From positions 1 to 52,374 of the forward strand of contig PALD01000051.1 of the NCBI GenBank assembly GCA_002710685.1: DNA of 52,374 bases, read 5' to 3'. Below the pieces are notes generated by a model. The model saw nothing but the letters and a program-made list of their open reading frames with translations, had not been told where the DNA came from and did not search any database. Within the stretch, counting starts at the first letter, position 1. Each line of letters starts with the position of its first letter. Source of the DNA: Cytophagaceae bacterium (GTDB lineage: Bacteria; Bacteroidota; Bacteroidia; Flavobacteriales; Flavobacteriaceae). Below are positions 18,313 through 26,501 of this stretch, one piece after another. The translations under genes were made by a program, and so were the position numbers.

Positions 18313-19463
18313 TGGCTGAAAAAAAGACAAGCTCAAAGATTATCATTCCCGTTTTGCTGTGTTACATAGTCATGGGATTTGTGGATATTGTAGGAGTATC
18401 CACAGGCTTCGCAAAGCGGGATTTTGATCTTTCGCCAGAAATGGCACAACTACTTCCCTCAATGGTTTTTGTATGGTTCTTCTTTTTATCCATACCCATA
18501 GGGGTTTTACAGCATAACCTGGGAAAGCGCAAGGTTTTACTCGTGGGTATCCTGTTTACGGCATTAGGGATGTTCTTGCCGTTCTTGCAGTATTCTTATG
18601 GAATCCTACTGGCCTGTTTTGTTTTGCTGGGAATAGGGAACACCATCATCCAGGTATCATCAAATCCTTTATTGCAGGATGTTGTGGCCCAGGAGAAGTT
18701 CTCCAGCTTTATGAGTCTTTCACAATTTATAAAGGCCATTAGTTCGCTCCTGGGACCATTGATCGTGACCTTTATGGTCTCGCAATATGGAGATTGGAAA
18801 CTTGTTTTTCTAGTCTATGGGGTCACCTCGGTACTTGCAGGTTTATGGCTCATGTTCACCCCTATTGAAGAATCATCTTCTGAGGTCAAGGCTACTTTTG
18901 GTTCGGCATTGGGCCTTTTAAAAAATCCTTTTGTCGCACTCATGGTCCTTGCCATCTTCTTGATTGTAGGGCTTGATGTGGGGATCAATACAAATATTCA
19001 AAATTTACTCACGCAGCAATTTGGCGTAAGCCTAGAAAGGGCTTCCCTGGGCATAAGTATCTATTTTGCAGCTTTGATGATTACCCGTTTTCTAGGGGCA
19101 ATTTTGTTGTCAAAAGTGGATAATCTCAAGTTCTTGTTATGGTCAGCGCTGGCCACGGTGTTGTTATTGCTGGGATTGATTTTCTCAACTTCAGTGATGA
19201 TGGCCAATGTGATGATTTTTCTTGTTGGTATCGCTTCTGGGAATTTCTTTCCCATTGTGTTTTCCCTCACGGTCAACAAGATGCCACAGCGCGCTAACGA
19301 GATTTCGGGTTTAATGATAATGGCGGTTGTGGGGGGAGCCATAATTCCTCCACTCATGGGATTGATAAACACAAGCTTTGGGGTTCAGCTAAGCTTTGGG
19401 GTACTGGTAGTTTGTGCAGCATATGTGTTTATGACGTATTTCATCTTTAAAAAACGTGCATGA
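18312..19463 (+). CDS. MFS sugar transporter (FucP/FHS-like)
   Basis: Inner-membrane proton-coupled sugar importer of 383 residues with about 11-12 hydrophobic segments. The family-like first helix is PVLLCYIVMGFVDIVGVSTGFAK, and IGNTIIQVSSNPLLQDVV corresponds to the ETAANPY region of FucP-type permeases. The start codon overlaps the stop of the ROK kinase (TAATG), and the end overlaps the second GH92 start (ATGA), so translational coupling is likely. Substrate inferred from context: mannose released by the GH92 and GH38 enzymes. Confidence 0.82.
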   Translation: MAEKKTSSKIIIPVLLCYIVMGFVDIVGVSTGFAKRDFDLSPEMAQLLPSMVFVWFFFLSIPIGVLQHNLGKRKVLLVGILFTALGMFLPFLQYSYGILLACFVLLGIGNTIIQVSSNPLLQDVVAQEKFSSFMSLSQFIKAISSLLGPLIVTFMVSQYGDWKLVFLVYGVTSVLAGLWLMFTPIEESSSEVKATFGSALGLLKNPFVALMVLAIFLIVGLDVGINTNIQNLLTQQFGVSLERASLGISIYFAALMITRFLGAILLSKVDNLKFLLWSALATVLLLLGLIFSTSVMMANVMIFLVGIASGNFFPIVFSLTVNKMPQRANEISGLMIMAVVGGAIIPPLMGLINTSFGVQLSFGVLVVCAAYVFMTYFIFKKRA

Positions 19464-21814
19464 TGATTTTTAGATACTTGGCCGTGTTAGCCATTTTATT
19501 TGTGGGATGCGATTCTCATAAAAAGGTAAGTTCTACAAAAATTGATAAAGATTCACCTTTAAATTGGGTTGACCCAAATATAGGAACGGCACATAGCCGC
19601 TGGTTTTTTTATACGCCCGCTTCCATGCCCTTTGGGATGGCAAAACTAGGCCCTTCCACAAATGGGAGTTTCGGAAATGTTCATGGTTGGGACGCCACGG
19701 GATATGACTCTAGGCACAACACGATTGAGGGATTTGCAAACCTTCATGAATTTCAGATAGGTGGATTTCTTTTTGCTGCCATGACCGGTGACCTAAAAAC
19801 CGTTCCTGGCGAACTTGATAAACCTGAAACAGGGTATCGCTCCAGTTTTGACCGAAAGGATGAAACCGCCCGTCCTGGATATTACAAGGTAAAGCTTAAA
19901 GATTATAACATCACGGCTGAACTTACAGCAACAAAACGCGTGGGTTTTCATAAATACACCTATCCTAAAAGTGACAGCTCTTATGTGATCCTGGATATAG
20001 GGAATGAGTTGGGGGAAAGCGGTGACGTCAAGGATGCCGCAGTTGCCTATGATGCCCAGAACAATACGTTTACAGGCTGGGTGACCACATATCCTAAATA
20101 CGTTCAAAAATACCAGCAGGGAGCGGAGATCAAGATGTATGTCTCGGGCAAAATCAATAAAAAGCCCGTAGAGGCAGGAACCTTTATTCATGAAAAACAT
20201 TTTAAAAATGTTCTGGAGCAACACGGTGAAGGTGCCGGTATCTATTTGAGGTATGAAACTGAAGAAAATGAACCTGTTGAAATAAAGGCTGGATTTTCAT
20301 ACACTTCCGTGGAAAATGCTCAGGCCAATCTAGAGGCAGAAGCAAAAGATATGGACTTTGAGGAAGCTCTTGCCGTCGCCACTGAGACTTGGCAAAATGA
20401 ACTTTCAAAAATCAAGGTAACTGATTCTTCAACCGTTAACAAGACAAAATTCTACACAGGTCTTTTTCATGCACTTTTGGGAAGGGGCCTGGCGAGCGAT
20501 GTAAATGGTCAGTTTCCACAAAATGATGGCAGTGTAGGGCAAATTCCGCTTGACGGAAAGGGAAATCCAGAATTCAATTTTTACAATACAGATGCCGTAT
20601 GGGGCGCTTTCTGGAACCTTACACAACTATGGACCTTGGCGTGGCCAGAATACTATAATGATCTTGTGCAAACGCATCTTGCGGTCTACAAAAATTCAGG
20701 TTGGTTGGGTGATGGCCTTGCAAATTCTAGGTTTGTATCAGGGGTAGGGACAAACTTTGTGAGCCTTATCATAGCATCAGCCTATCAGGCGGGTATACGG
20801 GATTATGATGTGGAACTTGCCTTTAAGGCCGCGTATGAAAATGAGGTGCGCTTTAAGGATAGGATAGAGGGCGCAGGAAAAATGGACCTTGAGACTTTTG
20901 TGAAAAATGGTTTTGTGCCCTACACTGAGGGAATGAGCACCACGGCCCAGGGATCAGGATTCTCAGCCTCGCACACACTTGAATATTGTTTTAGCTCTTA
21001 TGCCGTGGCGCAATTTGCCAAGGCACTGGGGAAACAAAAGGAATATGAAGAGCTCATGCAACTTTCAGAGAACTGGAAGAACCTTTATGATGAGCAAACA
21101 GATTTTATACGGCCCAAGGATGCTAACGGTAACTTTTTACCAGACTTTGACCCTTTTGCCCCGTGGATAGGGTATCAAGAAGGCAATGCATGGCAGTATA
21201 CGTTTTATGTGCCGCATCAACCTAAGGAACTGGTAGGGAAAATGGGAGAGGAGAAATTTGTGAAACGTTTGGATTCTATCTTTACAGTATCAGAGCAGAC
21301 AAAGTTTGGTGGAGAAAAGATTGATGCTTTTGCAGGCTTGAATTACCTGTACAATCAAGGAAACCAGCCTAATCTGCATATCGCTTTTCTCTTCAATTAT
21401 ACAAATGAGCCTTGGCTGACCCAAAAATGGATACGCAAGATTTGTGATGGATTTTATGGTACTGAGCCCATTCACGGGTATGGCTACGGGCAGGATGAAG
21501 ATCAAGGTCAGTTAGGAGCCTGGTATGATATGGCTGCCATGGGATTATTTGACGTTAAGGGATTAGTGGATATAGATCCAAGCTTTCAACTGAGTACTCC
21601 ACTCTTTGATAAAATAGAAATCAAAACAGGTTGGGGAAGTACAGTGACAATTGAATCAAAAAATAATTCTCCTGAAAATTATTTCATCAACTCACTTAAG
21701 GTAAATGGTGATGAGTATCATCAAAACCATATTTCACTCCAGGAAATCAAAAAGGGTGCAAAACTAGAATATGAGCTTGCCGGAAAGCCCAATAAAAAAT
21801 GGTTCACGCCCTGA
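19460..21814 (+). CDS. GH92 alpha-mannosidase lipoprotein (second copy)
   Basis: 784-residue GH92 enzyme without the extra N-terminal domain of the first copy. It has a lipobox LFVGC (Cys17). The catalytic domain opens with VDPNIGTAHSRWFFYTPASMPFGM and has LHEFQIGG, YQEGNAWQYTFYVPHQP (general-acid Glu) and GQDEDQGQLGAWYDMAAMGLF (acidic base motif). The two GH92 proteins share GTAHSRW and DEDQGQ, so they belong to related subgroups but differ in length and surface loops, which suggests complementary linkage preference. The start overlaps the MFS stop by 4 bases. It is the last gene before a terminator-like hairpin. Confidence 0.9.
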   Translation: MMIFRYLAVLAILFVGCDSHKKVSSTKIDKDSPLNWVDPNIGTAHSRWFFYTPASMPFGMAKLGPSTNGSFGNVHGWDATGYDSRHNTIEGFANLHEFQIGGFLFAAMTGDLKTVPGELDKPETGYRSSFDRKDETARPGYYKVKLKDYNITAELTATKRVGFHKYTYPKSDSSYVILDIGNELGESGDVKDAAVAYDAQNNTFTGWVTTYPKYVQKYQQGAEIKMYVSGKINKKPVEAGTFIHEKHFKNVLEQHGEGAGIYLRYETEENEPVEIKAGFSYTSVENAQANLEAEAKDMDFEEALAVATETWQNELSKIKVTDSSTVNKTKFYTGLFHALLGRGLASDVNGQFPQNDGSVGQIPLDGKGNPEFNFYNTDAVWGAFWNLTQLWTLAWPEYYNDLVQTHLAVYKNSGWLGDGLANSRFVSGVGTNFVSLIIASAYQAGIRDYDVELAFKAAYENEVRFKDRIEGAGKMDLETFVKNGFVPYTEGMSTTAQGSGFSASHTLEYCFSSYAVAQFAKALGKQKEYEELMQLSENWKNLYDEQTDFIRPKDANGNFLPDFDPFAPWIGYQEGNAWQYTFYVPHQPKELVGKMGEEKFVKRLDSIFTVSEQTKFGGEKIDAFAGLNYLYNQGNQPNLHIAFLFNYTNEPWLTQKWIRKICDGFYGTEPIHGYGYGQDEDQGQLGAWYDMAAMGLFDVKGLVDIDPSFQLSTPLFDKIEIKTGWGSTVTIESKNNSPENYFINSLKVNGDEYHQNHISLQEIKKGAKLEYELAGKPNKKWFTP

Positions 21815-21850
21815 AAAATAAAGTTTTAGTTTGATTCTACGTTTTGAAGG

Positions 21851-21880
21851 GACCGCATCTTGATTGAGCGGTCTTTTCAT
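21851..21880 (+). terminator. Rho-independent terminator after the mannoside operon
   Basis: GACCGC and GCGGTC arms (21851-21856 and 21868-21873) enclose an 11-base loop and are followed by TTTTCATTTT. It lies 37 bases after the second GH92 stop and cleanly separates the mannoside locus from the NUDIX regulator. Confidence 0.75.
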
Positions 21881-21888
21881 TTTATAGA

Positions 21889-21907
21889 TTTTGGCTTAAA
21901 GCCAAAA
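21889..21907. repeat. Perfect intergenic palindrome TTTTGGCTT-A-AAGCCAAAA
   Basis: 9-bp perfect arms with a single central base, 115 bases upstream of the NUDIX regulator ATG. By position it could be an operator for that regulator. By sequence it belongs with the TTTGGC/GCCAAA palindromes found inside many genes here, so either reading is open. Confidence 0.5.
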
Positions 21908-22021
21908 AATGAATTTCTCAATCAATACTAAAGCGCAACCTGTTGATTACAAAGAAATGTTTACTTTTAGGCTCAACCGAAATAAAAGGTAAGGATTAGC
22001 AATTTTATTTTGGTCTTGGAT

Positions 22022-22774
22022 ATGAAAAGGGAATTATTACACACTTTACAAGGATTAGAAGAGGAATATGCCAGCAAATACCTTCCCCATATTTCTATAG
22101 ATTGTGTGGTTCTGGGATATCATGACAGGAATCTCAAGGTGCTGTTGTTAAAAATGAAGGACCTTGATCAATGGTCACTCCCGGGAGGTTTTGTTGAGCA
22201 TGATATGGAAATTCAGGCAGCCGCCGAGAAAACCCTCTTAGACCGTACTGGTGCATCTAATATTTTCTTGAGGCAATTTAAAACGTATGGTTCGCCATGT
22301 AGAACCTCAGATATTTATGCTGATATGCCCGAAGAACTATGGTTTAAACAGCGTTTTATAAGTATTGGATACTATGCACTCGTGGATTATGAAGATGTAG
22401 AGCCCCAACTGGATGATGTATCACAATATTGCGAATGGAAGGATATACGCAAACTTCCCCAGCTCATGATGGATCATAGGTCTATGGTTGAAGATGCACT
22501 TATTCTGTTAAGAAAGGACTTAAACTACAGGCCCATTGGCCTCAATCTCTTGCCAGAAAAGTTTACCATGCCAGAGCTTCAAAGCCTGTATGAAATCATC
22601 CTGGGCAAAAAGCTAAACCGGGGTAATTTTTATAGAAAAATACTTAACTACAACATCCTTGTCAAACTAGATGAGACCAGAAAAGGAGGAGCTCACAAAT
22701 CCCCGGATCTATACACGTTTGATGAGGTAAATTATAAAGAAGCGCTTGAGGAAGGGTTCAAGGCGAGTTGGTAA
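22022..22774 (+). CDS. NUDIX-domain transcriptional regulator (NrtR/AraR-like)
   Basis: 250 residues from the ATG at 22022; a TTG at 22010 is the alternative. Residues about 20-150 form a NUDIX fold with a degenerate box: GGFVEHDMEIQAAAEKTLLDRTG lacks the REUXEE catalytic residues (it reads EKTLLD), as expected for NrtR/AraR-type regulators that bind a ligand instead of hydrolysing it. The C-terminal about 85 residues are a winged helix (FTMPELQSLYEIILGKKLNRGNFYRKIL and RKGGAHKSPDLYTFD). In Bacteroidota this family is known to regulate pentose metabolism. It sits alone between the two loci, so its targets may include the isomerase and kinase genes downstream; that is inference. Confidence 0.85.
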   Translation: MKRELLHTLQGLEEEYASKYLPHISIDCVVLGYHDRNLKVLLLKMKDLDQWSLPGGFVEHDMEIQAAAEKTLLDRTGASNIFLRQFKTYGSPCRTSDIYADMPEELWFKQRFISIGYYALVDYEDVEPQLDDVSQYCEWKDIRKLPQLMMDHRSMVEDALILLRKDLNYRPIGLNLLPEKFTMPELQSLYEIILGKKLNRGNFYRKILNYNILVKLDETRKGGAHKSPDLYTFDEVNYKEALEEGFKASW

Positions 22775-22844
22775 AGAACAGTATTGAATCAATTTAATTT
22801 GTTCGGGGTCAATATCTTAAAGGTTGTAAAGGTAGTTGTAAATG

Positions 22845-22852
22845 TATATTTG
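22845..22852 (+). promoter_or_regulatory. Candidate promoter minus-7 box of the lacI gene
   Basis: TATATTTG matches the Bacteroidota consensus TAnnTTTG exactly. It is 78 bases upstream of the LacI ATG. A TTGT at about 22824, 17 bases upstream, could be the minus-33 element. Confidence 0.45.
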
Positions 22853-22916
22853 CAAATTTGATTTTTTGTCTATTTTTACAAAATGCTACTTAAAATTATA
22901 TTTTACTGTAGATAAC

Positions 22917-22928
22917 TTAATCGATTAA
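22917..22928. promoter_or_regulatory. Candidate LacI operator overlapping the lacI start
   Basis: Perfect palindrome TTAATCGATTAA one base before the LacI ATG at 22930. The core AATCGATT with its central CG is typical of LacI-family operators. The same palindrome recurs before the first GH172 gene and before the second susC, so it most likely mediates autorepression. Confidence 0.7.
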
Positions 22929-22929
22929 C

Positions 22930-23958
22930 ATGAAGAAAAAAGTATCCCTAAAAGATATTGCAGAAAGGGTGGGCGTTTCAACCGCCACAGTGTCTTATGT
23001 ATTGTCTAAAGGAAAAGATAGCGGGGTAAGTGAAGAAGTATCTAAGCGGGTAAAACAAGCGGCAAAGGAGTTAAATTATCAACCTAATCAAATTGCAAAA
23101 AGCCTGAAGATGGGCAAGACCTTTACCATAGGACTTGTGGTTGCAGATATTTCTAACCCATTTTTTGCACATATCGCCAGGATTGTAGAGGATGAGGCTG
23201 CCGCCAAAAATTATACGGTAATCTTTGGCAGTTCTGACGAGAAACCAAAAAAGATGTGGCGCTTATTGCAATATTTAATCAATCGCCAAGTCGATGGATT
23301 TATCATAACCCCCACTGAAGGATCTGAAGAACAGATAAAACATTTAAAGGAGCAAAATATTCCCTTTGTATTAATAGACAGGTATTATCCTGAAATACCT
23401 TCTAACCATGTTGTGATTGATAACTACAAGGCGGCCTATGATGCCACCAGCCATCTTATAGAACAGGGTAACAAAAAAGTAGGTATGCTTGCATATGATA
23501 ATACGTTATTTCATATGCGGGAGAGGATTAGGGGATATCGGGATGCACTAAAAAATCATGACATTCAATTTCAACCTTCTTGGTTGCATGAGATTAATTT
23601 TGCAGATATAAAAGAAAAAATAGCTCCTGCCGTAGATGACATGTTACAGGACGGCAAAGGTGTAGATTCTATATTTTTTGCGACAAATACCCTGGCCGTC
23701 TACGGTTTAAAATATCTTGAAACGATTAATTGTACCGTGGGGGAAGATGTTTCCGTGGTAAGTTTTGACGAAGGAGAAGCCTTTGACTTTTTTTATTGTC
23801 CCCTAACTTTTATAAGGCAACCCTTGATAGAACTTGCTAAAAATGCAGTTCAAATCCTGAATAGGCATATTGATAAGAATTCACTACCGCTAGAGCATTC
23901 GTGCTTAGATGCAAAATTGATAGTTAGGCAATCTTCACTTAGAAAAAATGAAGATTAA
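22930..23958 (+). CDS. LacI-family transcriptional regulator
   Basis: 342 residues. The N-terminal HTH (VSLKDIAERVGVSTATVSYVLS) and hinge helix (NYQPNQIAKSLKMGKTFTIGLVV) are intact. A periplasmic-binding-protein-like sensor domain follows (ISNPFFAHIARIVEDEA, GFIITPTEG, FVLIDRYYPEI, VDSIFFATNTLAVYGLKYL, VSVVSFDEGEAFDFFYCPLTFIRQP). It is encoded just upstream of the GH172/isomerase/kinase block, and matching palindromes lie at its own start, at 24028-24045, 24074-24087, 35535-35548 and 35646-35665. These define a local regulon. The inducer is probably a free pentose or a small oligosaccharide (inferred). Confidence 0.92.
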   Translation: MKKKVSLKDIAERVGVSTATVSYVLSKGKDSGVSEEVSKRVKQAAKELNYQPNQIAKSLKMGKTFTIGLVVADISNPFFAHIARIVEDEAAAKNYTVIFGSSDEKPKKMWRLLQYLINRQVDGFIITPTEGSEEQIKHLKEQNIPFVLIDRYYPEIPSNHVVIDNYKAAYDATSHLIEQGNKKVGMLAYDNTLFHMRERIRGYRDALKNHDIQFQPSWLHEINFADIKEKIAPAVDDMLQDGKGVDSIFFATNTLAVYGLKYLETINCTVGEDVSVVSFDEGEAFDFFYCPLTFIRQPLIELAKNAVQILNRHIDKNSLPLEHSCLDAKLIVRQSSLRKNED

Positions 23959-24027
23959 ATATTTTTTTGCATAAAATACCATCCTTATGTTAAAATTATC
24001 TTTAAAAAATTTCGTCAAAAATTTTTT

Positions 24028-24045
24028 TATTTAATCGATTAAATA
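24028..24045. promoter_or_regulatory. LacI operator O1 upstream of the GH172 operon
   Basis: 18-bp perfect palindrome TATTTAATCGATTAAATA. It abuts a promoter minus-7 box at 24046-24053, so bound repressor would block RNA polymerase. Confidence 0.75.
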
Positions 24046-24053
24046 TATTTTTG
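24046..24053 (+). promoter_or_regulatory. Candidate promoter minus-7 box of the GH172 operon
   Basis: TATTTTTG fits TAnnTTTG and lies 44 bases before the ATG, between the two operator palindromes at 24028-24045 and 24074-24087. No clear minus-33 TTTG is seen. Confidence 0.5.
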
Positions 24054-24073
24054 AAACAAATAACAAAAATTTA

Positions 24074-24087
24074 TTTAATCGTTTAAA
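24074..24087. promoter_or_regulatory. LacI operator O2 upstream of the GH172 operon
   Basis: TTTAATCGTTTAAA, the same palindrome with one central mismatch (ATCGTT). It is placed downstream of the inferred transcription start and 9 bases before the ATG at 24097. The identical variant recurs as the downstream site before susC at 35646-35665. Confidence 0.65.
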
Positions 24088-24096
24088 AAGAAGGTG

Positions 24097-25233
24097 ATGA
24101 AAACATATTATTTATTCTTTCTATTTCTTTTCTCCATTTCTGCACTAGCACAAAATCAAAAATTTAATGGAGTTGAAGTTAACTTGGGAAATATTTATCG
24201 AACATCTGACGCAAAGACAAGGTCCATAAGTCCAGAAAATTTTACAGGTGAACCCGGTAAGGCCGGGATGGCCGAAGAAGGTACCGGAAGTCATGCCGCA
24301 AGAGAACTTGGGCAAGGGTGGAAGGTAAGCCCATCGGTCAGGATACAACCAGGGGAAACATTTACTCTTGCCGAAATTACGGATGAGGGTGTGATTCAGC
24401 ATATCTGGATGACACCTACAGGAAATTGGCGTTTTTCTATTTTGCGGTTTTACTGGGATGATGAAAAAGAACCTTCTATAGAAGTCCCGGTAGGTGATTT
24501 CTTTGGGATGGGTTGGGGTGAGTATGCACCGCTTAATTCGCTGCCCATCACGGTAAACCCGGGTAGTGCCTTCAACACTTATTGGCCTATGCCATTTAGA
24601 AAAAAGTGTAAAATCACTATGGAGAATATAGGTACAGAAGAAATGTATCTTTATTATCAAGTAGATTATACCCTAACAGATGTACCCGATGATGCCGGTT
24701 ATTTTCATGCTCAGTTTAGAAGGAGCAACCCTACGGAAGGTTCTATACATACTTTAGTAGATGGGATCAAGGGCAAGGGGCAATATGTAGGTACCTACCT
24801 CGCATGGCAAGTAAATAACCGTGGCTGGTGGGGAGAAGGGGAAATTAAGTTTTACATGGATGGTGATAAAAAATTCCCCACGATTGCAGGAACGGGAACA
24901 GAGGACTACTTCCTGGGCTCATATAATTTTGAAAATAAGAGAACCCATCAATATGAGAGCTTTTCTACACCTTATGCTGGTTTGCACCAAATCATAAAAC
25001 CTGACGGAGTCTACAATTCCCAGCAAAGATTTGGCCTATACAGGTGGCATATCCAGGATCCTATCCGTTTTGAAAAAGAATTAAAAGTTACCATACAAGA
25101 CCTTGGCTGGCGCAGTGACCACCGTTATCTGCAACAACAATCTGACATTAGTTCCGTGACCTACTGGTATCAAACAGAGCCACATGCCAAGTTCCCAGAA
25201 CTACCTTCAAAGAATGACCTGGAAGTAAATTGA
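24097..25233 (+). CDS. GH172 (DUF2961) glycoside hydrolase, copy 1
   Basis: Secreted protein of 378 residues from the ATG at 24097 (a GTG one codon upstream is possible), with signal peptide FLFSISALAQ. Known GH172 members are a difructose-dianhydride I synthase/hydrolase and exo-alpha-D-arabinofuranosidases. Family marks seen: ITDEGVIQHIWMTP, a DFFGMGWGEY segment, MPFRKKCKITMENIG, the WWGEGE motif and GTGTEDYFLGSY; the last two carry Glu residues that match the spacing of the known catalytic pair. It ends in YWYQTEPHAKFP, shared with copy 3. It is the first gene under the double LacI operator. Exact substrate unknown. Confidence 0.87.
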   Translation: MKTYYLFFLFLFSISALAQNQKFNGVEVNLGNIYRTSDAKTRSISPENFTGEPGKAGMAEEGTGSHAARELGQGWKVSPSVRIQPGETFTLAEITDEGVIQHIWMTPTGNWRFSILRFYWDDEKEPSIEVPVGDFFGMGWGEYAPLNSLPITVNPGSAFNTYWPMPFRKKCKITMENIGTEEMYLYYQVDYTLTDVPDDAGYFHAQFRRSNPTEGSIHTLVDGIKGKGQYVGTYLAWQVNNRGWWGEGEIKFYMDGDKKFPTIAGTGTEDYFLGSYNFENKRTHQYESFSTPYAGLHQIIKPDGVYNSQQRFGLYRWHIQDPIRFEKELKVTIQDLGWRSDHRYLQQQSDISSVTYWYQTEPHAKFPELPSKNDLEVN

Positions 25234-25235
25234 TC

Positions 25236-26468
25236 ATGAAAACCTTTAAAGTATATATCGCGATATCGATTGCGTTGCTGGTTTCCTGTAAACAAAAAAC
25301 CAAGGAAGAAAACACCATGAAAAGCACGACCGAAAAGCATGCTCCTACAACGGGTTCCCTAAAATATGACCTCGATTTCTTAAAGGAGCATGACGACAAC
25401 CTTATTGTTCTTTCTCAGGATAGCAGTAGGGTAATTGTTTCAGCAAAATATCAGGCCAAGGTTTTTACTTCTTCCGCTCAAGCGGAAAAAGGATTAAGCT
25501 TTGGGTGGATAAATTATAAGGCTTTTGATGGTCCTGAGGATGCACATATGAATGCGTACGGTGGAGAAAACCGTTTTTGGCTAGGCCCGGAAGGAAATAG
25601 ATTTTCACTCTATTTTCCGCCTAAGAGCGAAATGGTCTTTGAGAACTGGAAAACCCCTTCTGCCTTTGATACAGAAAGTTGGGATATCAAATCAAAGAAT
25701 GATACACAGGTCAATATGACCAAGGAGATGTCCTTGCAAAATTACCAAGGCACCCAGCTTGATATCAGGGTTAATCGCTCGGTCAAGATTTTTGGCAAAA
25801 GCCAGATGGCATCTTTGCTAAATGTGAACCTGGATGCCATCAAATCTGTAGGGTATGAAACTAACAACAGTATTGAGAATACGGGAGACAATAATTGGAC
25901 AAAAGACACAGGCGCACCCTGCATCTGGATGCTGGATATGTTTAACCCCAGTAGCCAGACCACGATTGTCATCCCTTATAATGAGGATGCGCCGGGTAAA
26001 GTTGCAACGACTGATTATTTTGGACAGATTCCTCCTGATAGGGTGACCCACAAAGAAGGAACACTTTTCTTTAAGGCAGATGGTAAATCCCGTGGAAAAC
26101 TGGGGCTTTCGCCAAAGAGGGCAAGAACCGTGGCCGGTAGTTATGATGCGTTAAACAAGGTTTTAACCATTACTCTTTTTCAGGTGGATGAAAATGCAAC
26201 CTATCTTAACCAGGAATGGAACACTACAGCAAACCCATTGCAAGGGGACGCGGTGAATGCTTATAACGATGGTCCCCTAGAGGATGGCTCTCAAATGGGG
26301 CCTTTCTATGAGATTGAGAGTGTTTCTCCAGCAGCTTTTCTCAAGCCTGGAGAGAAACTATCCCACACGCACAGCGTATTTCATTTAATGGGCGATGAGG
26401 ATAAACTTGATACGGTTTCGCAGCACGTTTTTGGCGTAAGCCTACAAGAAATAACAACCGCACTTTAA
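25236..26468 (+). CDS. DUF6786-like lipoprotein (aldose-mutarotase-like fold suspected)
   Basis: 410 residues from the ATG at 25236, 2 bases after the GH172 stop. Lipobox LLVSC near residue 19. The body has few distinct motifs. FGWINYKAF, NAYGGENRFWLGPEGNRFSLYF and GPFYEIESVSPAAFLKPGEKLSHTHSVFHL resemble the DUF6786 family, whose members look like sugar-binding mutarotase-type beta-supersandwiches. Periplasmic or surface location is expected. Tight coupling to GH172 suggests it acts on the same sugar, perhaps speeding anomer exchange of the released furanose. Family assignment is from memory and function is unproven. Confidence 0.6.
   Translation: MKTFKVYIAISIALLVSCKQKTKEENTMKSTTEKHAPTTGSLKYDLDFLKEHDDNLIVLSQDSSRVIVSAKYQAKVFTSSAQAEKGLSFGWINYKAFDGPEDAHMNAYGGENRFWLGPEGNRFSLYFPPKSEMVFENWKTPSAFDTESWDIKSKNDTQVNMTKEMSLQNYQGTQLDIRVNRSVKIFGKSQMASLLNVNLDAIKSVGYETNNSIENTGDNNWTKDTGAPCIWMLDMFNPSSQTTIVIPYNEDAPGKVATTDYFGQIPPDRVTHKEGTLFFKADGKSRGKLGLSPKRARTVAGSYDALNKVLTITLFQVDENATYLNQEWNTTANPLQGDAVNAYNDGPLEDGSQMGPFYEIESVSPAAFLKPGEKLSHTHSVFHLMGDEDKLDTVSQHVFGVSLQEITTAL
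25472..25487. repeat. Dispersed palindrome, CGCT type
   Basis: TTCCGCT-CA-AGCGGAA, with 7-bp perfect arms, inside the DUF6786-like gene, reading SAQAE. Confidence 0.5.
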
Positions 26469-26501
26469 TGTATTGAGTCGGTATAAAATATAATTTACTC
26501 T

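Noticed and set aside
21851..21907. Two repeated hairpins read as a tandem terminator
   Set aside because: Only the first has a GC-rich stem followed by a T-run; the second is a near-spacerless palindrome better explained as an operator or dispersed element.
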